Source: Cristatella mucedo
Taxonomy: Eukaryota; Bryozoa; Phylactolaemata; Cristatellidae
DNA length: 64,000 bases
Reading direction: 5' to 3'
NCBI GenBank assembly: GCA_009760855.2
Contig: WPIO01000005.1
Span: 5,690,001 to 5,754,000 of the forward strand
In this document: one piece after another, positions 34,349 to 46,004 of the stretch
Layout: each line of letters starts with the position of its first letter
Position numbering within the stretch: the stretch's first letter is position 1
Position numbers and translations under genes: made by a program
The notes under the pieces: generated by a model
What the model saw: only the letters and a program-made list of their open reading frames with translations
Told to the model about the DNA's origin: nothing
The model's database searches: none

Positions 34349-35330
34349 ATTGTTCGTGATGAAGGTCACGTGAGATTCTTAAATGTGACTTTAAATATGG
34401 CACCTCAGTAAACGGCATTGATTGTCATCTTTCCATGTCTAGTTTTTGAATCATCAAACAGGCAGATGGTTGCCGTTGGAATACTAAGCCTCGACTTAAT
34501 AGGGTGGCTTAGATCATGCCACGTGCATTTGTGACTACAGCGGTAAGACCAGCTAGTAGTAGTCAAACTTGGCTGTCTTCTCTAGGTGCTGCCTCTGAAA
34601 TATGAAGGCATGATGTAACCTCCAACGAACGAGCTAGTATGAGCTAGTGTCGTGGCAGTGCGATGCAAAGGAAAGTATGCAAGTAAAGGTATAGAGATCA
34701 GCTGATTTAATAGCCTCTTTTAAATTGCCGTGGACCAGCCTTAGTGCCAATCACTCCCCACTTGCAATAGGCATACGGAATTGGCTGCTTGGTTAATGAC
34801 ATACTTGAGCTGGGTAAGATACGATTGAACTACGTGAAGAGAGACGGAGCATTATTCGTGCCTGTTAAAATGCTAGCACAGATAATCCACAAGGCTGAGC
34901 TTAAAAAAGTTCTGTTTAATGTGCCTAGAGAGGTCATAAAAGCTACAAACTAAAGAATGAAGTCTAGTTCTTCTTTCGCTTTTCAAGATGAATATTTAAG
35001 CTAACCCATGTTACATCTTTTAGTTGTCAAACTGAAAAATCGTACTTACTGTCAGTGCAGTTTGGACCAGCGAAGCCAGAAAAGCAAGAACACATGTACT
35101 GATTAACCCCGTCAAAGCAGTAACCGTGGCCGCAAATTCCTGGCAGGCAGTCGTTGATATCTGTAATCATACCGGAAGGGTCTTCAAAATAAATTCAGCT
35201 GTTAATAGCTAACAAAACAAAATTCGGTTCTTTCGAGATCCGATACAATCCAATGAATGACGGTAGGCTAGGAAATTGACCTATTTTTCTCCAACAACAG
35301 TTCGTACGGTAGTACCTGTCAGCAAAGAGC
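34349..35330 (-). repeat. intermediate-identity patch shared with 57391-58390
   Basis: By eye about 95% identity with unit 2 across roughly 1 kb, starting at ATTGTTCGTGATGAAGGTCACG. Sequence just before 34349 matches much more poorly. It includes the 35050 exon, which is identical to its partner over all 111 nt. Confidence 0.75.
35050..35160 (-). CDS. EGF-like exon
   Basis: Module starting D-I-N-D-C, with C1 LPGI C2 GHGY C3 FDGVNQYM C4 S C5 FSGFAGPN C6. Acceptor GATTACAG, donor GTAAGT. The last full codon is GAC and the split codon starts with A. Hydroxylation and Ca2+ patterns are kept; the O-glucose pattern is absent. It is nucleotide-identical to the 58089 exon. Confidence 0.94.
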
Positions 35331-36044
35331 TCGAAGACAACCAAGTCAGGAGAAATCACACAGTGGCCAAACGATAAACCCTGTTATGGTATTTTGAGAC
35401 GGCAGCTAAACAAGGTTGTCGCGGTTAATATAACTCGCCGAAAGAGACAGAATAAGAGCATCTAAGCCACTGGAAGTCTTTGCCGGGGTGAGGCCTATCA
35501 TGAGCTCCGTTGGCAATCTGGTTTGGAGGCGTGTCAAAAACCAAGTACTTTATGGCATGATTTGACCATTGACTATTGGATCGCGTTAATGTAGCCTGAA
35601 GCTGCAGATGTAACAATTAAGTCTGTCCATTCGTGACACTGACTTTTTAACACTACCGTGAGCTTGCAGCTATTGCATTTAGGGAAAATATGGTGCATAG
35701 ACCAGTAAGCAAAATTTAAGCGGGTGCTTAGAGTTTTTGTCAATCTTTACACCTTTAATTTTGAACAACGCAAATCCAGCTCGGTGACTGAAATTAATGT
35801 TAGCCGCACGTGCGAACCATTGAAACGAGCAGCCATGAATTACATCAGCAAGATTTATTCCTCTAAGAAAGCTTCCGAGATAGCTTCAGCGTCTGCTGTA
35901 GCTACCATCGGAGCAATCTCTTCCAGCGTATCCTGCTTCACACTTAAAGATGAACGCACTCAACTCAAGAAACATGAGGACCATCAAAGTCTGTAATCGA
36001 CTAGAAACCTGCCACACGATATCATGTCATGCTAAATGGACGAT
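35215..36044. repeat. local tandem duplicate, copy 1
   Basis: The sequence from TTCTTTCGAGATCCGATACAA to about ACCTGCCACACGATATC recurs at 38281-39060 with about 80-85% identity. A third, shorter copy is at 58262-58440 in unit 2. A 90-codon plus-strand frame here (35724-35996) is not open in the second copy, so it is unlikely to be coding. Copy 1 is separated from its following block by the LINE-B at 36045. Confidence 0.75.
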
Positions 36045-38095
36045 CATCTCCGTGGTCTTCACTGGCAGACCAAATTAGCCCAACCACAACCTTCGTAACG
36101 ATTCGTAATGCTTCTTTAGAAAAATGCGTCGTACCCACGTCCTTCAAACCGGCAACCGTAAGACCGATACTTAATAAAAAAAAGCCCGAGTTAGATACAG
36201 ATGTCCTTGAAAAATATCGCCCAGTTTCTCTTTTTCCTTTTTTTGTCAAAAATTCTTGAAGAATGTCACTAAGCAGCTGGTAGCACATATTGAAAAGAAT
36301 GAAATGTCAGAAGCATTTCAATCGGGGTTCAAGAGGCAGCAATCTACTGAAAATGTTCTTCTCCGTGTTAACAATGACATTAACTGGGGAAACAGTTACT
36401 AGAATGTCACTGTCTAATCTGCTAAATCTATCAGCTGCTTTCGATACCATTGATCACGATGTCCTACTTGAACGATTGAGAACAACGATCGGTCTGGTCG
36501 AAGACGCACTGGCGTGGTTTAAATCGTACTTATCTGATCGTGTTCAATCTGTGTCGTGTTGGGGTGAGGTCTCACACACGAGACGGGTCTCCCGTGGCGT
36601 CCCTCAAGGGTCCGTCCTCAATCCATTCCTTTCTCCACTTATACTAAACCTCTGGGAAAATAAATTAAGGCTCGTGGAATAGAATATCACCTCTATGCTG
36701 ACGATACTCAGCTGTATTCGTCATTAAAACCGTCGGAGTCTGCTGAAGCAACCGATAAACTTAATGCTTGCCTTGCCGACATTTGATCCTGAATGTTGGA
36801 AAACTTCTTTAAACTCAATGATGATAAACCCGAACTGCTGCTCATAGGACACCCTAAGCATGTGGCTAGATTCGAAGGCTTTGCTCTTCCAATAGGTGAC
36901 TAAGTTGTGTAATGTAATGTATCTCCGACTGTAACTCCACAAAGTCATAAAGACCGTGTGGGTGTTACGCAGGAGATTTTTGTATAGCGCACTCACAGCC
37001 TAAGCGGCTTTCGGTACGCATTCGGTAGCCAACAGACTTCGTCTCACGCAACAAAGAGAAAGTAAGAAGCATGACAGAGTCAGGAGAGCAGTTGAGGTAG
37101 TGAGTAGCATGGAAGTAGCAGCTCAGGACCGCTGAGAAGGATGAGCGATAGTCGGCAGTAGAAGAGTAGTTGTCGTTGCGTAAGAATTGTGGAAGCGAGT
37201 TCCACAGTCTAGGACCTGCAGAGCTAAAGCTTCTGTCGCCAACGGTCTTTAAGCGGGGGGGGACCATCACGTGCCAGAAATGTATCTGTCGTTTTCGACA
37301 GCTGCATCAATTTTAAAAGCTTCATTCAGAAGACTGCTTCTACAGCTAGCCGTCATTTCCGATCCATATCTAAGATAAGTAGCTGTCTTCCACGGTTGCT
37401 TGCAAAACGTTCAACTAGCTGCTTAGTTCTGCTTTGGCTTGATTATTGTAATTCCATTTTGGCTGGGCTACCAACATAAGCAACTAGGCCACTGCAGCTG
37501 ACTACGAATATGGCTGCATGGCTAGTTTTCAAGTCCCAGAGGTTTGACCCCGTGTCTCCTTTGCTCAAAGAGCTAGGATGGTTGCCGGTTGACCAACGGA
37601 TTCAGAGCAAGGTTCTTACGCTGATCCACAAGGCCCGCCACGGCTAGGCTCCTCTACACCTAGCTCAATTTATGTGCCAGCTCCAGCTTCCTTGCGCACC
37701 CAGGTCCTGTATGGACAATAAATTAGCTGTTCCATTCCTTTGCTTAAAGACCGTTGGCGACGGAAGCTTCGGCTCTGCAGGTCCTAGACTGTGGAACTCG
37801 CTTCCACAGTTCTTACGCTAAGACAACTACTCTCCGGCTGCCGACTATGGCTCATCCTTTCCAGCGGTCCTGAGCTGTAACTTCCATGCAACTCACTACC
37901 TCAACTGCTCTCCTGGTTCTGCTATGCTTCCTACTTTCTCTTTACTGCGAGAGACGAACTCTTTTGGCTACCGAATGCGTACCGAAAACCGCTTAGGCTG
38001 TGAGTGTGCTATACAAAACTCTCCTGCGTAACACCCACATAGCCTTTGTGGCTTTGTAGAGTTACAGATGCAGATTCATTACAGATATTACATTG
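36045..38095 (+). mobile_element. LINE-B, longest copy, with nested insertion
   Basis: Decayed CR1/L2-like RT frame. It reads [20 protein letters not shown] and YRPVSLFPF, then after frameshifts FQSGF, FDTIDHDVLLERL, GVPQGSVLNP, YADDTQLYSS, NFFKLNDD, and beyond 37270 LDYCNSILAGLP, LKELGWLPVDQRI, GPRLWNSLPQFLR, YRMRTENRLGCECAIQNSPA. Stops and frameshifts occur throughout. The endonuclease domain is missing. An inverted LINE-B 3' end (36903-37267) interrupts it between the LNDD block and the thumb region. Confidence 0.9.
36903..37267 (-). mobile_element. LINE-B 3' end nested inside LINE-B
   Basis: The plus strand begins GTAATGTAATGTATCTCCG, the reverse of the ACATT tail. It proceeds through GGTGTTACGCAGGAG and the inverted C-terminal coding (minus ORF 36965-37270, LKTVGDRSFSSAGPRLWN), and ends at a run of seven or more G. 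The minus-strand frame is still open for about 100 codons, so this copy is younger than its host, whose frame is full of stops. Confidence 0.9.
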
Positions 38096-38280
38096 TCAGC
38101 CAAAAGCCACAAATTCATAAAAAAGCCACGCTGATGTAAACGTCGACATACCTAGTTCAAGATTGACTTGAAATCCTTCGTTATATAGTGCTGCAAGCAA
38201 ACGGAGGGTGATCTAATCTGAAGGCCAGCAGCATTGTAAAATTGTAAAATTGTATTGCAAAATAAACATAAATTTAGTTT

Positions 38281-39060
38281 TAGTGGCTGACAAAAAAGGA
38301 ATCAAGTCTTTTCGAGATCCGGTACAAGACAACGAATGACGCTAGGATAGGAAATGGACCTATCGTTCCCCTACAATGGTTTTTACGGCAGTCCCTGTCG
38401 GCAAGGAGCTCGAAAACAATGAAGTCATAAGAAAGCACCCGGTGGCCAAACGACGAAGATTGAAACTATTATGATCCTCAGTATTGTATCTTGAGACAGC
38501 AGCTAAGCAAGGTAGTCTCGGTTTATAGAACTCGCCGAAAGATACAGGATAAAAGCATCGAAGCTATTGGAAGCCTCGGCGAGGGAGCGAGGCCTATGAT
38601 GAGCTTAGTTGGCAAGCTGGTTTGAAGGCGTCTCGAAAAAAAAAGTATTTTGTGGCATGATTTGACATTAGAGCAGTGGATCACGTTAAAACAGCCTGAG
38701 CTGCGGATGTAGCAATTACGTCTGTTCTATCGTGAAACTGACGTTTTAGCAATACTGCAAACATTTCAGTGATTTTATTTAGGGAAAAGATGACGCATTG
38801 ACCCCTAAGCAAGATTTAAGCTGCTGCTTGGAGCCTTTGTCGGTTTTTACATCTGTCATTTTGAGTGCGTGCCCAAACCTGCTCGACGACTGAAATCGAC
38901 ATTAGGCGAACGTGCGGACCATTGAAGCAAGCAGCCGTGAATTACATCGGCAAGAATTGTTCCTCAACAAAAAAGCTTCTGAGATAGCTTCAGCGTATGC
39001 TCGTATGTACGCAAGGACCGTCAAGGTCTGTAATCATCCAGAAACCTGAGATACAATACC
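38281..39060. repeat. local tandem duplicate, copy 2
   Basis: Second copy of 35215-36044. The short block just before it (38096-38280: AAATTCATAAAAAA...AGTTCAAGA, GCTGCAAGCAAAC) also recurs just after it at 39270-39430. Together this shows a head-to-tail duplication of about 1.1 kb. Most of it (about 38470-39605) has no counterpart in unit 2. Confidence 0.75.
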
Positions 39061-39959
39061 GTCATTCTAGAAGGACAACGCGTGGGTTGGAAAGAAGCTG
39101 AAGCGCTGCAGTTGCAGAAGCTGAGGCGCTGCAGTTAATCCCAATCCGAGGGACCTGAGGGCAGTGGCGTCCCAGAGAAAATGGGCTTCGAATACGTACT
39201 CTTAGCCCTTCCAGAGTACGTCTAAGGGAGCGTGGCTAATTTTCCCAAGTTGATGTGAACCTGTTGTCAGCCCTAAATTCATTAAAAAAAGTCACACGGA
39301 CGCAAGCGCCTACGGAACTAGTTCAAGACTGACGTGTAAGTTCTTCGCTTTACACTGCTGCAAGCAAACTGAGGGGGCTCTAACCTGGAGGCCACCAGCA
39401 TCGTAGGTCCAAAGGAGCCGTTGACCAAAGCCCCTTCCTCTTTGATCCCGTGCCAGTGCTGGATTGCACTGCTTAGCGCAGTTATGCAGGCCGCTCAAGT
39501 CACGCGCCGACGATGCTGCTTTGCTTCTACGCTTCTATAGCCGCTACGCGGCTGTCAGGCACGGGGTCAGCTGGGTCATCGGATGTGCAGCAGATACGTA
39601 CTATTCGTAGTCCATAACAAATGGCAGCCAAAACTGGATGATGGTGGAGCCCCCTTCCACCCATTTCTTGCATAAGGCTTTGTCCGCTGCGGCCAGGTTT
39701 ACGAATTAGAGTCACTGTCTGCAGTCTCTGTTGCGACGCACAATGATGCTAGTGCCAAGCTCCATCTCCACCGTTGAGCGGAGTGCCTTTGAGGATGTGA
39801 GTAGCGACCATCAGTGACGAATGAGAAACCTGTAGCTTTTAGCCGCGTTGCTATAAATTCCTCCGGAGAAATGTGTTATAATACGGATAAATATATTTAA
39901 CTTCCCTTCTAACTTAGCGAAAAGATAAGTTGCTCGCTTTTTATGAGCCGGGACGAAAG

Positions 39960-40062
39960 TACAAGTCCTGCAATGAGAGATCCTTTATTGCCCACTGAAA
40001 ATGGTGTTGAATGCCATTAAAGCTTTTCTGCCGCCATAGAAAAGAGGCTGTTGAATCAGCTT
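39960..40062 (+). mobile_element. SINE-B body, head missing
   Basis: GATCCTTTATTGCC, GCCATTAAAGCTTTTCTGCCGCCATAGAAAAGAGGCTGTTGAATCAGC corresponds to the body of the 25785 copy. The same relic is at 58800-58904 in unit 2, so it predates the duplication. Confidence 0.6.
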
Positions 40063-40958
40063 TTGAGCGCAGACTAGTGTTCTATGGAAACGAAGCGAAA
40101 GAATTGGTTTATGCAAACAAAAGCGCTCAGTATTCTTTTTTCTCGTCAGCTAGCTAAACAGGTATATAAAAATTACTCACGCTCAACTTTTTTTTTGAAT
40201 TTCTTAGAGGTCAATATAAAAATTTAATTGTGAAGGTCTGCTGAAACGTTCAACTAGATTTACTCATAGTCTTATTGACATGAACTAGTTAAATAACTCG
40301 CCACCGGACAAGTGAGCTGGCATTTCGGGTCATTACTGGTCTTTTGTTTCTTATGTGCGTAGACATTTTCAAGAAGCCATTCTAGCCTAAACCACGATGT
40401 CAGTGAGACGTCGTAAATTGTCGGTATGTAGAGTCTGTTGGAACCGAGTGCATACAGTCTTATGTGAGATGCTCGTGCCTTAAGGGTTTTTCGAGCACTT
40501 AATTTAAAAAAGAATAAAAATAAATTCACGGATTCTAATAACAATTATTAATGTCGAACCTCCTCGTTAAGTTGCCTAACTACTAAGCGCCTGTAAAGAA
40601 AATAGATCTTGATTGCCGAGCCAATGGCAGATCTATCTAAAATAGTATTCATTGAGGAAATTTGAGGTTAACGACAGAATTTTCCTTTTTAAGTTTAAAA
40701 ACTGCACCGTGGAATAGAAGAATATTCTGTGTCTGTACCCACGTACAAATCATTAAAGCTTCGCGTATGCCATCTGCATCTATTTGGATTTTTGAACACA
40801 TTATAATATTATTCAGCCAGCTACAAGGGGAATTCGCAGCCGAAGACAGCGTGTTTATATGAACTATCCAGAAAGATTCGCTGTAAAAAAGGAATGCACA
40901 AACTGTGAAGAAATACATTCCGAACAGCTTCCGCTGAAATCAAAGTGTCTTTTCCTAC

Positions 40959-41069
40959 CTTCTGAGCAGTTCCGACCCGTATATCCAGCATCGCAGATAC
41001 AACTAAATGAACCAAGTGAATTCACGCAAGCTCCACGAGTACACGGTCTTCTCGTGCACTCGTCTATGT
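40959..41069 (-). CDS. EGF-like exon
   Basis: Module starting D-I-D-E-C, with C1 TRRP C2 TRGA C3 VNSLGSFS C4 I C5 DAGYTGRN C6. Acceptor TTTCAG, donor GTAGGA. Ca2+ and Asn-type hydroxylation patterns are kept; the O-glucose pattern is absent. It differs from the 59922 partner at four residues (T/V, A/T, L/P, N/D). Confidence 0.94.
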
Positions 41070-42403
41070 CTGAAAGACAGAAGGAGGAAGCACACGCTGC
41101 ACATGGGCGCAGCCATGGCTGAAAGCAACCTTCTCAGCTTGTGATACGGTAAGGTGGAGCGGCCCTGCGGCCAGTGTGCTGCTTATTGAGCGATGGCACA
41201 GAGCTCTCTCCAAAGCACCCTCCTAACAGCATTATTGGTGTGAAACGCTGATCTCACCGTGTCACATAGTTTATGTATGGAGTGGTCACAAGGAGTTAAC
41301 GACAACTGGCAAAGGCTCAAGCGTCAACAGAAAATCCGTAGCCAGTTTTATGGATGTGCTTAAAATCTATAAATACATTCAACAGGAAACATTCTATAGT
41401 GCACAAAATACGTGCCGGCAGCAGTTGATCGCAGCTATTGAACGCGTACATTTGTTCATCTTTACAACTGAGCTAGACAGTACGTGAGGCCTGATACTGT
41501 TTTGCCAGTTTGACTGGGTACAATTGAGCTAAATTGTGGTTGGTATCCACAGTTGAGATCTTGATCTAATTTTTGGTAAAAGGCTTGATTAAAGCCATCG
41601 AGTTTGCTTCAGTAAAATAGCGCATATGTGAGCTTCTGCGAGTATCAAGATTAATCAGGTCTGAATTTTTTCTTCAGCATCTCTGATCTCTGTAAGGTAG
41701 ATTTTTAATCCTTTGGAGATTGCGCCTTTAGTTCATATGCTTTCAAGTCCTAGAACTCACTCCGGACTGACATCATGACATCCCCTGAGTTGACAATGTT
41801 AGGAAAAGCTAAAAACACGTATTTCCTTCAGAGCGTTTGCTCGGGTTTTATGACTTGTAGCTTGTTTTATAATGCCTAGCGATGTGGTTCATTTTACTGC
41901 GAACCGTAATAAAACTCTTCCTTTACAAAATATATGTCAAGTGCCCAGAAAGAGGGTGTATTCTTCAAGAGCGCTAGATAGATACATATTATTACTATTA
42001 TTATTAATCCATCTTGTTATGAAAGAACGTAGGCTTACTGGCTAATAAATCAGTCAGCTTTGCCATGGAGATAGCACTGCTGTAAACGCAATATTAATAT
42101 ATGTTTGTAGCTCACCAAAAATAATTAAAATCTGACACCGGAATAGATTGTGTGCACGCGTTGTTTGATATGCTTGTAACAATTTGTATATTTTCTCCGA
42201 GACGTACGAGTGACACAAACGACAATCAATAAGTAGCCACGAGAATGGGGCCATGTATTGTTTCGACTAACTCTTCATTGAATTATGTGGTGTCCGAGTT
42301 ATGCTACGAGATTTAAGATCCATTTTTTCCCATAAGGTCTGAAAAATTTTTTAACCGAGTGTAAAATTGAACGCTATGCTATCGAGGCTCTTACTACAAT
42401 ACG
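41070..42403. other. intron sequence
   Basis: First half of the 4.8-kb intron between the 45894 and 40959 exons. It aligns patchily with 60033-60674 in unit 2. No exon or further element was recognised; a stretch near 41700-41830 faintly resembles a degraded LINE-A C-terminal region. Confidence 0.4.
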
Positions 42404-42560
42404 CTGGTTTGGCTCAGTGGTTAAGATGCTCGCCTCAGCCATGGTCAAGGTGAATTCACTTGGACGCTTAGGTTGTGGGCTCGAACTCTGAGGCATATGT
42501 GAAGCAATGAATAGAGATATTAGTTTTTTATTGGGTGATGTACAAGTGAATTGTACTTTT
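42404..42560 (+). mobile_element. SINE-A, shared with unit 2
   Basis: A box TGGCTCAGTGG (42410-42420), a B-box relic GGGCTCGAACT, and body GAGGCATATGTGAAGC. It is slightly longer than the 11223 copy between the boxes, with the inserted GGTGAATTC...TTGGA. The copy at 60675 has the matching insertion (GATGAATTCTTTTGA) and sits in the same intron, so this SINE was in place before the duplication. Confidence 0.85.
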
Positions 42561-42569
42561 TATTAACTA

Positions 42570-45350
42570 ATAATAATAATGTAATAATGTACTTGATAAA
42601 GCGCCCTCAGAGAACTCAATCTCTTTCTAGGCGCTTTACATTTGCTGCAAAGGGAAACGCAATTAATTGGAAAGTAAAATCATGCTTGAAAAACAAACAA
42701 GATGAATAACATGGTTAGGGGTGACATGCACAGGGTCAGCATGCAAATGTGGTTAGTGGCAGCATGCACAGTGTCAGCAACCATAAGCAAGTGAAGGACG
42801 AATCACAGGGACCCACTAAATGCTGTCCTAAATAGGTGTGCTTTTAAGTTCCTTTTAAATGTGGTCAGGTCAGGGGATGTTCTGACGCAGGTCGGGAGGG
42901 AGTTCCAGGCTTTGGGAGCATACGAACTAAATGCACGGTCTCCAAAAGATTTGAGGTTTGTACGAGATATTTCTAGACTGTTGGATTCCGAAAAGCGGGT
43001 GGTACGATGCTTGACCTGATGGGAGAGTATGTCGGAGAGATAAGCTGGAGCCATAGAATGAAGGGACCTAAAAATGAGCGACAAAACCTTGAAGTCAATC
43101 CGTTGCTTGACTGGTAGCCAGTGCAGGTCGGCGAGAAGTGGAGTAATGTGGTAACTGCGACGCTCACGACAGACAAGCCTAGCTGCTGAGTTTTGCACCA
43201 GCTGCAATCGCCTGATCGCACATGCTGGGAGGCCAGTAAGCAGTGAGTTGCAGAAGTCGTGACGAGATGTCACGAATGCATGGACCAACTTAGAAGTGGC
43301 ATCTTTACCGAAACAAGCCCGAATTTTAGCAATATTATGAAGCTGAAAATAGGCAGATTTGACCGTGGAGCTGATATGGTCGTCTAACGAGAGGTTGCTT
43401 TGGAATATGACACCTAGATTTCGAGCTGATTCGACAGGAGATATGCTGGCAGAGCCAATTTTGAGCGTCAGCCTTTCCAATTTCTGAATCACACTGGGTT
43501 TGCCCATAACTAGTAAGTTAGTTTTATCATCGTTTAGTTTTAGAAAATTTGCTGCCATCCATGTGCGGATGTCATCAATGCATGCAGCAAGTGAGTTTAG
43601 AGAATTTGAGGTGCTCGAATGCTGTGAGGGATCAAAGCAAAGGTACAACTGAGTGTCATCCGCATAGAAGTGAAAGCCTAGATTGTGCTTGGTAATCCCA
43701 TCAGCAAGAGGGAGAGTATAAACCGTGAAAAGAACCGGACCTAGCACGGAGCCCTGAGGTACTCCATATTTCAGAGGTACTTCAGATGACCTTTGTCCAT
43801 TCACGTCAATACTCTGAAGTCTCCCACTGAGATAGGACCTGAACCACTGCAGAGCAGTGCCAGTGATGCCCAGGCGAGATGAGAGGCGCTCTAGAAGAAC
43901 TTTGTGATCGATGGTGTCAAAAGCTGCCGAAAGATCGAGCAAAACAAGCAGAGACACTCTACCCATGTCTGCATTCCTATGTAGGTCGTTGTATACCCGA
44001 AGCAATGCTGACTCTGTGGAGTGATTAGCTCTAAAGCCGGACTGGAACTTACTAGCAAGGTTTGAAGTTTCAAGATATGAGTGCAGCTGGTCTGCCACGA
44101 CCCGTTCCAGGGTCTTTGATAGAAATGGTAGAAGGGAGACTGGGCGGTAGTTGCTCAAGTTCTCTTGGTCTAGTGTTGCTTTCTTGAGGAGAGGCCTGAC
44201 TACAGCTTTTTTGAAAGGTGCTGGGACATGACCTGAGGCTGATGACATATTAATGATGTTAGTCATGCATGGCAGCAGCAGATCAATGCAACGTAGGAGC
44301 AGGACAGTGGGAATAGGGTCCAGAGGACTTGTTGTCTTCTTTGATTGCGATACGAACTTTAGGACTAGATCACTTGGGACCTGCTTAAATGCAGACATTG
44401 AGGTGCAGTCAGGAACCGAGGAACAGCATTCTAGTGGGGAGGTTGTCATCTCAGGGACGAATTCCCTGATCTTGTCTATCTTCTGCACAAAGAATCGAGA
44501 GAAGCGATCGGCTAGATCATCACAAGGATCATCAGGTAAGGAGCTAATCTGGGAACGGTTGAGGAGATGGTTTATTGTCGACATCAGCATGTTTGGATTG
44601 TGCATCTGTGATTCAACCATGTTTCTATAGAAGCTAGACTTGGCCTGTGTAAGGATTGATTGGTACGACTTACAGTAGTCTTCATATGCCTGTCGATGGA
44701 CAGTTAGTCCGGATCTTTTGTATGCTTTTTAAGCTTTCGTTTAGTAGACCTGGCTAGTTTAATGTCTGTGGTAAACCATAGGCCGTCTGGGGGGCGCACA
44801 GTGCGCTTAGTCAGAGGTGCAAATTCGTCGAGCGTGTCAGCTAGTGTCGTGTTGTAGCTATCTACCAATGATGACAGATCGGAGGGAGGACTGAGCAGCA
44901 GAGTCGAAGCAGATATTCTCGCACGGACAGCATCCATGTCAAGGGTCTTGAGGTTTCGCGATTCACAGGTTATTTTATAGGAGGATGTGGGCACACACTG
45001 TAGATTGAATGAGATCTGCATGTGGTCAGATAAGCAGGATTTAGTAATAATTGGTGATGACAAAGTGCAGTTGTATGAGAAAATCTGGTCGAGTGTGTGA
45101 CCCTTGATGTGGGTAGGGCCATGCACATGAGCCAAAAGAGACAATGAGTCAGTCAATGCACGAAATTCGGTGCTGAAAGCGTCAGATAAGTTATCAAAGT
45201 GAACGTTGAAATCACCCGTAACGAGGACGAATCGATTTCTTGCACACAGAATCGAAATGAGATCGGAGAAATCTGAGATAATGGAGGATTTGATACTTAA
45301 GGTAATTTGGTAATTAAGGCTACTTCTATGGGCTGAGCAGCAAATAATTA
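42570..45350 (-). mobile_element. LINE-A, longest copy (RT plus partial endonuclease)
   Basis: CR1/L2-like element. The minus-strand frame 44620-42803 (605 codons) holds the reverse transcriptase: NYRPVSLLPFLSK at residues 157-169, DLSAAFDTIDH at 229-239, GVPQGSVLGP at 286-295 and YADD at 319-322, then the C-terminal domain. A second frame (45372-44704) gives the end of an apurinic-type endonuclease: GDFNVH at 53-58, HTLDQI at 92-97, SDH at 115-117. The two are out of frame because of a single missing base near 44730, judged against the 20460 copy. The endonuclease N-terminus is truncated. Unit 2 lacks it. Confidence 0.93.
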
Positions 45351-45893
45351 GAAAAAGTCGAGTGACACGCAAATGAATTCACGTTAGCAATGCTTAACAA
45401 ACTTTTTTCTAAGCCAATGTGACCATTGTTACTGTAATTTAGAATTATTCTGAAAATAAAAACCTACCCTCGAATTTTTAGAAAAAATGCGATGGTAAAT
45501 CAAAATTAGCCTTCGGTAAGATCTAAAACCCGACGAAGCAAGATTATTTCTGCTCGCACAACTCCTCGTGTAATCGTACTTCCCATATATACACAAGCCA
45601 TAATGCTTGAACGCTGATTTAGACTTTGAGAACTAGCTTTAAGTAACAGGTGCTTGACCGTAATGTGCTTAGAAAATTATGACAGAAGTAAACACCATTC
45701 GGTAGCTAACGTGGGCAATAATCAAATGTAATTAATTTACATAAATTTCTTTGAGTAAGGCCCGTTCCAAAGGCGGCATTTTTTTTATAAATAATCAAAC
45801 TGGAGCACAATACAATTGCCTCATCAGAAGGACCTAATAGAAACTTGTAATGGCAAGTAAGAACAAATGATGGAGACGGTCATAAATACTAAC

Positions 45894-46004
45894 CAGTTTC
45901 GCATGTGCTTCCGTTAAATCCTGGGCTGCAGACGCATTGGAATCCACTACGTTTGTCAATGCAGAGTCCGTTGACACAGGGACTGTTGCCGCACCAATTT
46001 ATAT
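45894..46004 (-). CDS. EGF-like exon with Trp in the Ca2+ motif
   Basis: Acceptor GGCATAG, donor GTTAGT. The start is D-I-N-W-C: the Ca2+-ligand Glu before C1 (GAG in the partner) is TGG. The rest is C1 GNSP C2 VNGL C3 IDKRSGFQ C4 V C5 SPGFNGST C6. It differs from the 61526 partner at many positions, making it the most diverged pair in the array. The O-glucose pattern is also lost (Asn for Ser). It is the first EGF exon of unit 1 in transcript order. Confidence 0.92.

Noticed and set aside
35724-35996. 90-codon plus-strand frame as a gene
   Set aside because: It lies in a local repeat, and the second copy at 38820-39010 does not keep the frame open.
42570-45350. An active, full-length LINE
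   Set aside because: The endonuclease N-terminus is missing and a one-base deletion near 44730 separates the two coding parts.
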